Below, one piece after another: positions 16,219 to 25,001 of a DNA stretch of 64,000 bases (position 1 is the first letter of the stretch; each line of letters starts with the position of its first letter). A model generated the notes under the pieces. It was not told the origin of the DNA, ran no database searches, and saw only the letters and a list, made by a program, of their open reading frames with translations. A program made the translations under genes and the position numbers. The stretch comes from Flaviflexus massiliensis (GTDB lineage: Bacteria > Actinomycetota > Actinomycetes > Actinomycetales > Actinomycetaceae), in contig NZ_LN831058.1 of NCBI RefSeq assembly GCF_001375495.1, positions 1-64,000 on the forward strand. The letters are read 5' to 3'.

Positions 16219-16710
16219 ATGCGAGTAGAACGCACAATCTCATATTCCGCAGATCTCGCCTCAGTTCAGCAGTCCTACATATCAACAGAGCTTGCGCAGG
16301 CCCGCGCCAAGACAGGCAACCTAGCGCAGCCCAAGCACGTCATCTCAAATGAAGACACGACCCCGCTGGCTGTCACTTCCCTCATGGTGCCCGCCGACAA
16401 GCTCCCAGAGAAGGCTCGCCGACTCATCAAGCGCGACATCAACGCCACCATCACCCAGCAGTGGGATGGGACTGGACCGGACAGCGCAACAGCGCAGTTC
16501 ACGGTGGATGCTGGTTCGCTCCCCGTTTCGGTCACACTCACCCAAACACTTCGTCAGGACGGAGACACAACCTCGTGCACGTTCGCGGGGGACGTCAAGG
16601 TCAACGTGCCCTTCGTTGGTGCGAAGCTCGAGCAGATCGCGGTCTCTAAAGTTGATGAACTCATCAACGGTGACCAGAAGCTTGTCGAGCAAATTATGGC
16701 GAGCAAATGA
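16219..16710 (+). CDS. DUF2505 family protein
   Basis: A 163-residue soluble protein of the DUF2505 type, an actinobacterial family with a START/SRPBCC-like (ligand-binding) fold. Characteristic features are the N-terminal RVERTISYSADLASV segment and a C-terminal amphipathic helix (GAKLEQIAVSKVDELINGDQ). Function is unknown. It has an AGGAG ribosome site, is divergent from pdtaS and overlaps the following OsmC-like reading frame by four bases (ATGA), so the pair is probably one operon. Confidence 0.85.
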   Translation: MRVERTISYSADLASVQQSYISTELAQARAKTGNLAQPKHVISNEDTTPLAVTSLMVPADKLPEKARRLIKRDINATITQQWDGTGPDSATAQFTVDAGSLPVSVTLTQTLRQDGDTTSCTFAGDVKVNVPFVGAKLEQIAVSKVDELINGDQKLVEQIMASK

Positions 16711-17124
16711 GGGCCGTCCGCACCGGGGTACGCGAATGGATCGCAACCAACGATCGCGGCGCGATCGTCAAAGTAGGCGATGCCGAAGCACCCGATGTTT
16801 TCTCACCCGGGGAACTCCTCCAACTCGCCGCGGCAACGTGTACCGGTCTCTCCATGGACCACAGGCTCACCTACGCACTTGGTGAGGACATTCAGGTCTC
16901 CCTCGAAGTCGAACCGGTCCGTGTGGAAGAAGAGAACCGCTACTCCGCAATCAACACCACGTTCTCCCTTGATCTGTCCTCTCTCCCCTGAAGAACTCGC
17001 AAAGCTCAAGGACAGGGTGAATGCTGCGGTGGAACGGTCCTGCACCGTCGGACGCACCCTCGAAGCATCAGCCGAATCAACCTTCGAACTCGTCAGCCGC
17101 ACGCCGCAGGTAGACGCACCCTAG
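16707..17124 (+). pseudogene. OsmC-like protein interrupted by a frameshift
   Basis: The first frame (16707-16991) encodes the N-terminal part of an OsmC/Ohr-type peroxide-stress protein: SPGELLQLAAATCTGLSM with the first conserved cysteine, then the TTFSLDL strand. It stops at TGA in CTC-CCC-TGA. The rest of the family continues in the +1 frame up to 17124 (SPEELAKLKDRVNAAVERSCTV with the second conserved cysteine). One surplus C in the CCCC run at 16985-16988 explains the break. Whether it is a true mutation, a sequence error or +1 recoding cannot be told here. Its start overlaps the DUF2505 stop. Confidence 0.85.
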
Positions 17125-17161
17125 GTAGTTCAGCCAACACTTTCAATCAATACAATCAGGT

Positions 17162-17188
17162 TTGGGACCGGCTTGAAGCCGGTCCCAA
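17162..17188 (+). terminator. Terminator after the OsmC-like gene
   Basis: An 11-bp perfect stem (TTGGGACCGGC / GCCGGTCCCAA) with a TTGAA loop is followed by a pyrimidine-rich TCTCTTTCTCT tail. The rest of 17189-17390 is T/C-rich with no gene visible. Confidence 0.75.
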
Positions 17189-17396
17189 TCTCTTTCTCTG
17201 CCTCTTCCACCACTCAGCCGATTCGCCACTCTGTCATTTCCCCTCTACCTCTACTTCCTTCACACTTTCCCTTTACTTCCTCCCTCAGTTTTCCGCACAT
17301 CTTTCACCCCTGCCCCGCCACCGGAATCCTTCTCCGTTGCCGGAACCCCCACCATTTTCCAGCCCATCCAAAGTTGATTCGCTGCACATCGTTCAT

Positions 17397-17417
17397 CTTG
17401 AGCGAACTACACTCAAC
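17397..17417 (+). promoter_or_regulatory. HAIR-type operator (HspR binding site)
   Basis: CTTGAGC, seven bases, ACTCAAC. The HAIR consensus is CTTGAGT-N7-ACTCAAG, so each arm matches in 6 of 7 positions with exact spacing. It ends 5 bases before the -35 of the Hsp20 promoter, a place where a bound repressor would block polymerase. Confidence 0.75.
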
Positions 17418-17422
17418 TTTAT

Positions 17423-17451
17423 TTGACTCGCATCGAAGCTATTTCCATACT
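17423..17451 (+). promoter_or_regulatory. Hsp20 promoter
   Basis: TTGACT (17423-17428), a 17-base spacer and CATACT (17446-17451) lie about 50 bases before the Hsp20 start, immediately downstream of the HAIR operator. Confidence 0.65.
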
Positions 17452-17501
17452 GGTATCAGCAGGTCCGATAAGACGGACCACCGAGAGGAAGAGAGAGAAA
17501 A

Positions 17502-17924
17502 ATGGCACGACGTAACGACCCCTTCCAGGACCTGGAACGCCTGTTTAACATGAACATCAGCCGCCCCACCGGGCCGGGAATGCCGATGGACCTGGTGCGC
17601 ACCGGCGAGGAATACCTCGCTGAAATCGACCTGCCGGGAGTCGATCCAGAAACGATCGATATCGACATTGACGACCGCACCCTCACGATCCGAGCAGAGC
17701 GCAAGCCCCGCGAGGGTGACCTCGAGTGGCTGACCAAGGAACGCCCCACCGGCACCTTTGCTCGCCAGCTAACCCTGGGCCCCGGAGTTGCCGTGGACAA
17801 GATCAATGCAAACTACGAGAGCGGCGTCCTCACCCTGACGTTCCCCGTGGCAGATGAGGCCAAGCCTCGCAAGATCTCCGTCACGACGAACCCGTCAGAT
17901 AGCAACACGATTGACGCCGCCTAA
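17502..17924 (+). CDS. Hsp20/alpha-crystallin small heat-shock protein
   Basis: A 140-residue ATP-independent holdase chaperone that forms oligomers and keeps unfolding proteins soluble. The alpha-crystallin domain spans about 31-125, with the typical EYLAEIDLPGVDPETIDI start and the conserved G-V-L motif (SGVLTLTFP) near its end. N-terminal MARRNDPFQDLERLF matches the mycobacterial Hsp18/Acr2 class. A GAGAGA ribosome site precedes the ATG. A HAIR operator upstream points to HspR control and heat induction. Confidence 0.95.
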   Translation: MARRNDPFQDLERLFNMNISRPTGPGMPMDLVRTGEEYLAEIDLPGVDPETIDIDIDDRTLTIRAERKPREGDLEWLTKERPTGTFARQLTLGPGVAVDKINANYESGVLTLTFPVADEAKPRKISVTTNPSDSNTIDAA

Positions 17925-17976
17925 CAGCTACATCGCTCCAATCACGCACGACTCTGATAGTGAGTAGTCGCTGATT

Positions 17977-18012
17977 CTGTGCCCCGTCCCCCAAAGTGTG
18001 GACGGGGCACAG
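17977..18012 (+). terminator. Terminator after Hsp20
   Basis: A 13-bp perfect stem (CTGTGCCCCGTCC and complement) with a 10-base loop lies 50 bases after the stop. There is no clear U-tail. Confidence 0.55.
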
Positions 18013-18136
18013 TCATGTGAAGGCACCTCGCGAAACCTATTACAACCCTCTGGCGTGTTCCCTGCGTACTCACTCTGTGCTCACTCTGTACCCGGTACGG
18101 TCGGGCCTGGGACTCACGCGAGAGGTACAACTGGCT

Positions 18137-18142
18137 TAGACT
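18137..18142 (+). promoter_or_regulatory. -10 element for leaderless thyA
   Basis: TAGACT is followed by six bases and the GTG start of thyA. No Shine-Dalgarno is seen. Confidence 0.55.
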
Positions 18143-18148
18143 GGGCGC

Positions 18149-18943
18149 GTGAACACTGCGTATGAAGATCTGCTCCGACACGTCCTCGAAAACGGGAACC
18201 GCAAGACGGACCGCACCGGCACCGGTACGCGCTCGGTGTTTGGGCACCAGATGAGGTTTGATTTGGCGGAGGGATTCCCTCGGATCACCACGAAGTTTGT
18301 GGCCATGAAAGCAGTCAAGGGTGAGCTTTTGTGGTTCCTTCGCGGGGACACCAATATCAGGTGGTTGCAGGAGCGCGGCATCACCATCTGGGACGAGTGG
18401 GCCGATGAAAACGGCGAGCTCGGTCCCGTGTACGGATACCAGTGGCGTTCGTGGCCGACCCCTGATGGTCAGCACATCGATCAGATCCAGCGGGTCATTG
18501 ACCAGCTCATGAACACGCCGGATTCACGGCGGATCATCGTCTCGGCATGGAATGTGGCGGACCTGGACGAGATGGCTCTCCAGCCGTGCCACACGATGTT
18601 CCAGTTTTACGTGGCTGACGGAAAACTGTCCTGCCAGCTCTATCAGCGTAGCGCTGACCTCTTCCTCGGGGTTCCGTTCAACATCGCCTCCTACGCACTG
18701 CTCACCCATATGATTGCCCAGCAGGTCGGCCTGGAGGTTGGGGAGTTTATCTGGACGGGCGGTGACTGCCACATCTACGACAATCACGTCGAGCAGGTGA
18801 AGGAGCAGCTCTCGCGCGAGACACTGCCCTTCCCCACTCTGGATCTGAAGAAGGCTGCCTCCATCTTCGAATACGACATGGACGATATCTTCACGGTCGG
18901 ATACGAGCACCACCCCGCGATCAAGGCCCCGGTGGCGGTATGA
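18149..18943 (+). CDS. thyA: Thymidylate synthase
   Basis: ThyA methylates dUMP to dTMP using methylenetetrahydrofolate, leaving dihydrofolate for the next gene. The 264-residue protein has the usual length for the short ThyA form: catalytic C147 in [11 protein letters not shown], the phosphate-binding [10 protein letters not shown] block, and [19 protein letters not shown]. The GTG start is set by the -10 hexamer six bases upstream. It overlaps dfrA by four bases (ATGA). Confidence 0.98.
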   Translation: MNTAYEDLLRHVLENGNRKTDRTGTGTRSVFGHQMRFDLAEGFPRITTKFVAMKAVKGELLWFLRGDTNIRWLQERGITIWDEWADENGELGPVYGYQWRSWPTPDGQHIDQIQRVIDQLMNTPDSRRIIVSAWNVADLDEMALQPCHTMFQFYVADGKLSCQLYQRSADLFLGVPFNIASYALLTHMIAQQVGLEVGEFIWTGGDCHIYDNHVEQVKEQLSRETLPFPTLDLKKAASIFEYDMDDIFTVGYEHHPAIKAPVAV

Positions 18944-19470
18944 GCCTCGTGGCGATTTGGGCACAGGCCCACGGCCGTGCAATCGGCAGGGATGGAACAA
19001 TGCCGTGGCATCTGCCTGAGGACCTGGCGCACTTTAAGCGCATGACTACGGGACACCCTGTCATCATGGGGTCCCGTACCTACGATTCGCTAGGCGAAAA
19101 GTACCGGCCGCTCCGGGGCCGCCGCAACATAGTCATAACCCGGTCGAACCGGGAGTTCCCCGGATGCGAAACCGTGTCATCGCTCAAGCAGGCGCGGGAC
19201 ATGTTTGCGGATGAGCTGGCGTGGATCATGGGCGGGGCCCAGATCTACGAGGCCGCCATGCCCTACCTCGATGGCATTGTGGTGACCGATATTGACATGG
19301 AGGTGGAAGGAGCAGATGCCTTTGCTCCCCCGCTTCCGGACTGGGACGTGGTCGGCGCGGAACCGGACCGCGGTTGGCTCACCTCAAAGAATGGCCTTCA
19401 GTATCGTTTTACCGCGCTCGCAAAGCGAGGATCCTCCCCCTGGGACAGTGACCCCTTCCTCACGTCCTAG
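18940..19470 (+). CDS. dfrA: Dihydrofolate reductase
   Basis: DHFR regenerates tetrahydrofolate from the dihydrofolate made by ThyA, and is the trimethoprim target. The 176-residue protein shows the family motifs in order: [20 protein letters not shown] (substrate and Met20 loop), [22 protein letters not shown] and [13 protein letters not shown] (NADPH binding). Its ATG overlaps the thyA stop, giving a compact thyA-dfrA unit. Confidence 0.96.
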   Translation: MSLVAIWAQAHGRAIGRDGTMPWHLPEDLAHFKRMTTGHPVIMGSRTYDSLGEKYRPLRGRRNIVITRSNREFPGCETVSSLKQARDMFADELAWIMGGAQIYEAAMPYLDGIVVTDIDMEVEGADAFAPPLPDWDVVGAEPDRGWLTSKNGLQYRFTALAKRGSSPWDSDPFLTS

Positions 19471-19563
19471 GATCTCAGGGACGGATCAGGGAAATACCTG
19501 ATTCATCGGATAGCGTGGCCTTGGTTAACTGGTTGAGCAGGCCGATACTCAAGGAGAATCCTC

Positions 19564-20331
19564 ATGTCCACGCCCACGTCAGCGTTCACACGCGAACTCG
19601 CCCCCATTCCCGATCCCGTCGTTACCGTCCACCAACTCACCAAGACATTCGGCATGGGAACAACTCTCGTTCCCGCATTGCGCGGCATCAACCTTGATAT
19701 TGGCAGGGGCGAACTCACCGCCATCATGGGGCCTTCAGGGTCTGGCAAATCCACCCTCATGCACTGCATTGTTGGCCTCGAAGCAGCAACCTCCGGCACC
19801 GTCACCATTGACGATAAAGAAGTGACGGCCATGAAAGAATCCCAGCTCACCAAACTACGCCGGGACAACATTGGTTTCATCTTTCAGTCCTTCAACCTCG
19901 TCCCCACCCTGACTGCCCGGGAGAATATCAATCTGCCGGCAACCATTGCGGGCAGAAAGATCGACGAGGACCGTTTCAATCAGGTGATCGAAACGGTGGG
20001 ACTTGCCGATCGACTCGACCACCGGCCCTCGGAACTGTCCGGCGGACAGCAGCAGCGAGTGGCATGCGCCAGGGCCATGGTCGGTTCACCGGATGTGGTG
20101 TTCGCCGACGAACCCACCGGTAACCTCGACTCCACCGCAACCGAGCAGATCCTCAAGTTCCTCCGCACCTCCGTGGACGAACTCGGCCAGTCCGTTGTCA
20201 TGGTGACGCACGAACCGGATGCTGCGGCCTGGGCAGACAGGGTCGTGATCCTGCGTGACGGCCAGATCCTCGGAGAACTGCGCAACCCCACTCGTGACTC
20301 TGTGCTTGATGCGCTGCGGGATGGTCGCTAA
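19564..20331 (+). CDS. ABC transporter ATP-binding protein, MacB/LolD type
   Basis: A 255-residue ATPase that powers the FtsX-type permease encoded next. Walker A is GPSGSGKST (about 56-64), followed by a Q-loop (FIFQSFNLVPTLTARENI), the signature LSGGQQQRVACARA, Walker B VVFADEPTGNLDS and the switch histidine (VTHEP). The DEPTGNLDS and FQSFNL strings mark the MacB/LolD subfamily, which moves lipoproteins, peptides or drugs mechanically rather than pumping through a channel. AAGGAG precedes the start. Only two bases separate it from the permease gene. Confidence 0.93.
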   Translation: MSTPTSAFTRELAPIPDPVVTVHQLTKTFGMGTTLVPALRGINLDIGRGELTAIMGPSGSGKSTLMHCIVGLEAATSGTVTIDDKEVTAMKESQLTKLRRDNIGFIFQSFNLVPTLTARENINLPATIAGRKIDEDRFNQVIETVGLADRLDHRPSELSGGQQQRVACARAMVGSPDVVFADEPTGNLDSTATEQILKFLRTSVDELGQSVVMVTHEPDAAAWADRVVILRDGQILGELRNPTRDSVLDALRDGR

Positions 20332-20333
20332 TC

Positions 20334-22856
20334 ATGTGGCAGGTGACGATGCGCGGTATTCGCGCGCACATTGGACGGTTTTTTCTCACGGCCATGTCGG
20401 TCATGCTTGGCATCGCCTTCCTCTCCGGCACCCTCGCCTTCCGCGAGGTTCTTGGACAAACCTTTGAAGAACTCACGGCCAGCACCTCCGGTGTCGACCT
20501 CACGGTGCGCGGTGAAGCCGTCGATTCCGATGATCCATTCACGGCCGGCAACGCTCCCATTTCCATTGACACAATCGCCGAGATAGAGAAGGTTGAGGGG
20601 CTTGCTGGGGCGTACCCGCAGTATTCGGGGAACGCCATGATCTTCGATCACGACTCTCAGCCCGCGAACCTCGCGCAAGCACCCGCCCTTGCCTTCAACT
20701 GGATCGATGAGCTTGACGACGACATGCTCATCGAGGGCCGCAACATTGAGGCCCCGAACGAAGTCATCATCGAGGAGTCGACCGCCGAGAATTCTGGGCT
20801 TAAGGTCGGTGACGAGACCGTGCTCCTCATCGGTGGGTCACCAATGGATGTTGAGGTCGTGGGTGTTGCTACCTTCGGCACGTCCATAGCCGGCGCCTCG
20901 GTGACGTTCCTCCAGGAGGATCTCGCCGCACAATACTTCAGTTCGAATGGCATGGTTTCCGAGATCACGGTCGTGGCAGACGATGATCCGGTTGCCGTTC
21001 AGGACCGTCTCCAAGAAGCTCTGTCTAACGAGTACGTGGTCATGACAGCGGAGGAAGTCCAGGCGGAGTGGGATGAGCAGATTTCATCCGTTCTCGACAT
21101 GATCAACACCTTCCTCCTGATCTTTGTTGCCCTCGCGCTCGGCATTTCGATCTTCATCATCACGAACACGTTCCGGATCTCCGTCAAGCAGCGGCAGAAG
21201 GAATTTGCACTCCTGCGTGCCGTGGGAGCATCCCCACGGCAGGTCTTTAGCGTGGTCTTTATCCAGGCCATTGTTATCGGACTCATCGGCTCCGTGATTG
21301 GTGTTCTTGCTGGGCAGGGTCTTGTTCTTGCGATCCGGGCTCTCCTGGAGTCGTATGGCATGTCGCTCGATGCGGATCTCATCATGACCCCGGACATCAT
21401 CATCACCTCAATTGTTATCGGCGTGATCGTCACGATCGTGGCGGCGCTTCTGCCGGCCCGTAGTGCCGCTCTCATTCCTCCGATTGAGGCCATGAGGGAG
21501 ACGTCGGGAGCCACCGAGAAGTCACTGAAGTTCCGCACCATCGCGGGAGCTATCACGCTCACTATTGGCGTTGTTGGCTTCGTCATGGGTTCGTTCCGAA
21601 TGACTGGCCAGTCTGGTTTGTTCCTCGGAATCGGTGCGGCCCTGATCATGATCGGGCTGATCGTTCTCATTCCCGCTCTCATCAAGCCCGCGGTGTGGGT
21701 TCTGGGGTGGCCGCTACGCAAGCTTTCCCCGGTGCTCGGCAAGGTTGCATCCGAGTCCACGGTTGCCAGCCCCCGTAAGACCGCGTCCACGGCCTCCGCC
21801 CTCATGATCGGTGTTGCCCTGGTCGCAACGGGTGCCACGCTCGCCACCTCGGTCAAGGCCTCCGTGGCCGACATCATCGAATCATCGGTCACGGCCGATC
21901 TCATCGTGACAACGAATGCTGGGGTCGCCGATCCCGGTGTCGGTGTGGAACGAATGATGGACGTGGAGGGGGTCGAATCGGTCGATTCTTCTCTCAAGAC
22001 GGGCCGCGCCTTCATTCCCGGCGATCAGCCCACACCGCTGTACGCTGCCGCCCTGTCCAGCTATGTTTCCGGTGCTACGGGACTCGAGTACGTCGAGGGC
22101 AGCTACGAGAGTCTCGACGGGGATTCGATTGCGGTTGGTGACTGGTTTGCGGAAGACCAGGACCTCTCCCTCGGAGACGAGCTGCCGCTGACGATGAGCG
22201 ACGGCACGACAAAGACGTTCACGGTGGACGCGATCATTTCGACGGAGATCGTGATGTCTTATATCTACGTCACGGAGGACGTATTCTCGGAGCTTCAAAC
22301 GGACCAGGTCACAACCGCAATCATCCTCATCGATGTTGCGGACGGTGCCGATCTTGAGACCGTGAAGCAAGAAGTCATCGATTCGGTCGCCGATCTCTAT
22401 CTCTTCCAGGTCTTTGACAAGGATGAGTTCGTTGGCCAGGTCGCAGCCAGCATCGATCTCGTACTCACCATGCTGTACGCGCTGCTTGGGCTCTCGATTG
22501 TCATTGCCGCCCTCGGCATCGTCAACACCCTCTCCCTGTCCGTTTCGGATAGGACACGAGAGATCGGGCTCCTCCGAGCCATCGGACTCTCGAAGGGTGG
22601 GGTGCGTGGATCGATCGTTATCGAATCAATGATCCTCGCTCTTCTCGGCGCCATCATCGGCATCCTGGTCGGTGTCCCCCTGGCCCTTGGCCTCAACACC
22701 TACCTCGCTGACGATTCAACCCTTGTCAACGTGATCCCCTGGGGAACCCTCGGCACCATCCTCGTCCTCGCGGTGATCGTCGGCGCACTGGCGTCGGTCT
22801 TGCCCGCGCGGCGGGCTGCACGCCTTGACGTGCTCGATGCCATCGCAACCGAATAG
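20334..22856 (+). CDS. FtsX/MacB-family ABC permease, duplicated form
   Basis: An 840-residue membrane protein with two copies of the MacB-core plus FtsX module. An N-terminal membrane segment (about 15-35) is followed by a long extracytoplasmic domain, three helices (about 255-385), a link with two more helices (about 400-450), a second anchor and periplasmic-type domain (about 485-700), and three C-terminal helices (about 710-830). FtsX signatures (EFALLRAVGASPRQV; EIGLLRAIGLSKGGV) occur in both halves. Paired with the preceding ATPase it forms an exporter or lipoprotein/peptide-handling machine; substrate unknown. Confidence 0.92.
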   Translation: MWQVTMRGIRAHIGRFFLTAMSVMLGIAFLSGTLAFREVLGQTFEELTASTSGVDLTVRGEAVDSDDPFTAGNAPISIDTIAEIEKVEGLAGAYPQYSGNAMIFDHDSQPANLAQAPALAFNWIDELDDDMLIEGRNIEAPNEVIIEESTAENSGLKVGDETVLLIGGSPMDVEVVGVATFGTSIAGASVTFLQEDLAAQYFSSNGMVSEITVVADDDPVAVQDRLQEALSNEYVVMTAEEVQAEWDEQISSVLDMINTFLLIFVALALGISIFIITNTFRISVKQRQKEFALLRAVGASPRQVFSVVFIQAIVIGLIGSVIGVLAGQGLVLAIRALLESYGMSLDADLIMTPDIIITSIVIGVIVTIVAALLPARSAALIPPIEAMRETSGATEKSLKFRTIAGAITLTIGVVGFVMGSFRMTGQSGLFLGIGAALIMIGLIVLIPALIKPAVWVLGWPLRKLSPVLGKVASESTVASPRKTASTASALMIGVALVATGATLATSVKASVADIIESSVTADLIVTTNAGVADPGVGVERMMDVEGVESVDSSLKTGRAFIPGDQPTPLYAAALSSYVSGATGLEYVEGSYESLDGDSIAVGDWFAEDQDLSLGDELPLTMSDGTTKTFTVDAIISTEIVMSYIYVTEDVFSELQTDQVTTAIILIDVADGADLETVKQEVIDSVADLYLFQVFDKDEFVGQVAASIDLVLTMLYALLGLSIVIAALGIVNTLSLSVSDRTREIGLLRAIGLSKGGVRGSIVIESMILALLGAIIGILVGVPLALGLNTYLADDSTLVNVIPWGTLGTILVLAVIVGALASVLPARRAARLDVLDAIATE

Positions 22857-22881
22857 GACCGAATAGGAAAGATGCAGACTT

Positions 22882-22909
22882 GTGCCCGTCCGCGCTCGCG
22901 GGCGGGCAC
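22882..22909 (+). terminator. Terminator after the ABC permease
   Basis: A GC-rich stem (GTGCCCGTCCG / CGGGCGGGCAC, one G-U) lies 25 bases after the stop and is followed by TTCTGCG. The U-tail is weak. Confidence 0.5.
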
Positions 22910-22971
22910 TTCTGCGCTGTGAGCTAATTTGTAGGATCGTTCACGAAATGACCCGGCTCGGATTATCAGCG

Positions 22972-23214
22972 TCACGTCTTGTCCGCAAGCAATTCCAGGC
23001 CTTCTTTGTCAACCAAAAATCCATCCCTGAAGAAAAGCTGACTTTCCACCGATAAATTCATGTGTTCACAGAGATCTAAGGCAAGACTGTTCCAGACATC
23101 ACATGCACCCAAAGTCACATAGGTGTTTTTCGCGCTGGCAAGTTTTTGGGGCCTTTTCTTCGCCAAGGAATTGAGATATGTGAAAACACCGGGCGGGACG
23201 ACATTTATCGGCAT
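22972..23214 (-). CDS. Orphan 80-residue ORF in an AT-richer island
   Basis: I do not recognise this ORF. It encodes an 80-residue soluble protein with two cysteines (LGACDVWNSLALDLCEH) and no membrane segment. Its base composition is clearly more AT-rich than the genes on either side, and its ribosome site is weak (GAGG about 14 bases before ATG). It may be a small acquired gene, the end of a lost larger gene, or not coding at all. It is divergent from the peptide transporter gene. Confidence 0.3.
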   Translation of the reverse strand: MPINVVPPGVFTYLNSLAKKRPQKLASAKNTYVTLGACDVWNSLALDLCEHMNLSVESQLFFRDGFLVDKEGLELLADKT

Positions 23215-23304
23215 AGGGTGATGAAGTACCTCAAATTGGCAAGGAAACGGTTATTCGCCCGAGGGTGAGTAACGGCCACATGATGTCTAGCGAGAGGCCC
23301 GTCG

Positions 23305-24921
23305 ATGTCCGATAACTCATCGAATCAGCCACCAGGTCGTTTTTTGGGTGGAGACTCCAACCGGAAGAATCCCGAGCCTGGGGGGCTCACGGGAGAGAGC
23401 CAGGAAACTGCGCCCCTGACCGAGACTGAAGTAAAGGCTGATCGGGCCGCGAAGAAGGCCGACCGCAAGGCTCGTTCAGATAAGTCATTCCTGGGTCATC
23501 CGCGCGGCCTCATGACTCTGTTCAGCGTGGAAATGTGGGAGAGGTTCTCGTACCTGGGCTTCCAGGCGATCCTCGTCCTGTACCTGTCCGATGCTGTGGC
23601 CAACGGTGGTCTTGGCTATTCGGAAGATGTCGCTTCCTCTGTCGTGGCCGCCTATGGCGCACTCCTCTACCTGCTCTCGATCGTGGGTGCCTGGATTTCT
23701 GACCGCATGACGGGAACGCATCACGCGGTCCTGTGGGGTGCGATCGTCATTGCGGGTGGTCACATCCTCATGGGTATCCCCACGGAGTGGGCAACCTGGG
23801 GTGGTCTCGGCCTCATCATCATCGGCACCGGCCTGCTGAAGCCCAACATCAACTCGATGGTGGGTGAGCTCTACGATAAGGGCGATGAGCGGCGCGATGC
23901 CGGGTTCTCGATCTATTACGCGGGCATCAACATCGGTGCTTTCGCCGGCCCGCTCGTTGCTGGCTGGCTCGGCCAGACCTACTTCTGGCATGCGGGCTTC
24001 ATGGCTGCAGCTGTTGGCATGGTGCTGGGTGTTATTCAGTACCTTGTCGGCTCCCGCCACCTCGCCGGCCGTTCCCGCGGTCAAAAGATTCGCCGGAACT
24101 TCCAGATGGACGCAACGATGTGGCGTCTCATCGGCCTGGTTGTCGTCGTCATCGCTATAGCCGTTGCCTTCACCGTCGCCCAGGACGATGTCCTGACGTC
24201 CTTGGTCGATATCATCACGGCGCTCACGATTATCGTGCCAGTCATTTTCTTTGTCTGGATGTACCGCTCCCCAAAGGTCACCCCGACCGAGCGCGGTAAC
24301 CTCCTCCCCTACCTTCTCCTCCTGTTCGCCCTCGTTCTGTACAACCTGCTGTACTTCCAGTCGGGCAACACCCTCAACCTCCTTGCCCTCAACGGGGTTG
24401 ATAACTCGGTCTTCGGCTTCGACTACCCGTCGACCTGGTACATCTCACTAGCCGCAATCGTCGAGATCATCATGGGTCCCGTCCTTGCGTGGCTGTGGAT
24501 CAAGATGGGTTCAAAGCAGCCTCATGTCGCCGCGAAGGTCGGTATCGGTGCCGTGTTTGGCGGCATCGGCTTCCTCTTCGTTGCCCTCGGTGCCAGCATC
24601 ACCCCCGGTGGTGCGCTCATGTCGGGCGTCTGGCTCGTCATCTGCTACATCTTCCTTGGCATGGGTGACCTCACCCTGCAGACGTCCGGCATGTCGGCCA
24701 CCACGAAGCTCGCTCCCCGCGCTTTTGCTTCCCAGACGATGGCTCTCTGGTTCGCTGCCATGGCTCTTGCCCAAGGCATCCAGGCACAGATCGTGCAACT
24801 CTACGAACTGGAGAACTCGGTGACCTACTTCGGTATCCAGGGACTCGTAGTGCTGGGCTACGGCCTTCTGCTCGTTGCCCTCACCCCGTACCTGAAGAAG
24901 CGCATGCACTCGGTGGCATAG
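23305..24921 (+). CDS. POT/PTR2-family proton-coupled peptide transporter
   Basis: An MFS-type importer of di- and tripeptides driven by protons. A hydrophilic N-terminal stretch of about 65 residues precedes some 14 membrane helices. The family signature ExxER is present (FSVEMWERFSYLGFQAILVLYL), as are the PTR2 motifs GTGLLKPNINSMVGELY and DAGFSIYYAGINIGAFAGP. Closest in layout to bacterial DtpT. A putative peptidase gene follows 80 bases downstream with only a tiny GNRA-loop hairpin (24921-24934) between, so the two are probably cotranscribed for peptide use. Confidence 0.94.
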   Translation: MSDNSSNQPPGRFLGGDSNRKNPEPGGLTGESQETAPLTETEVKADRAAKKADRKARSDKSFLGHPRGLMTLFSVEMWERFSYLGFQAILVLYLSDAVANGGLGYSEDVASSVVAAYGALLYLLSIVGAWISDRMTGTHHAVLWGAIVIAGGHILMGIPTEWATWGGLGLIIIGTGLLKPNINSMVGELYDKGDERRDAGFSIYYAGINIGAFAGPLVAGWLGQTYFWHAGFMAAAVGMVLGVIQYLVGSRHLAGRSRGQKIRRNFQMDATMWRLIGLVVVVIAIAVAFTVAQDDVLTSLVDIITALTIIVPVIFFVWMYRSPKVTPTERGNLLPYLLLLFALVLYNLLYFQSGNTLNLLALNGVDNSVFGFDYPSTWYISLAAIVEIIMGPVLAWLWIKMGSKQPHVAAKVGIGAVFGGIGFLFVALGASITPGGALMSGVWLVICYIFLGMGDLTLQTSGMSATTKLAPRAFASQTMALWFAAMALAQGIQAQIVQLYELENSVTYFGIQGLVVLGYGLLLVALTPYLKKRMHSVA

Positions 24922-25001
24922 CACCGAAAGGTGCGAGCCGCACGAATAACTGAATATGCCAGTCACAGCTCATTAGGCCAGTCACGAATTGAAAGGAAAC
25001 C

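Noticed and set aside
23266-23282. GAGGGTGAGTAACG, a string found in 16S rRNA genes
   Set aside because: Only about a dozen bases match and the flanks do not resemble 16S; a coincidence.
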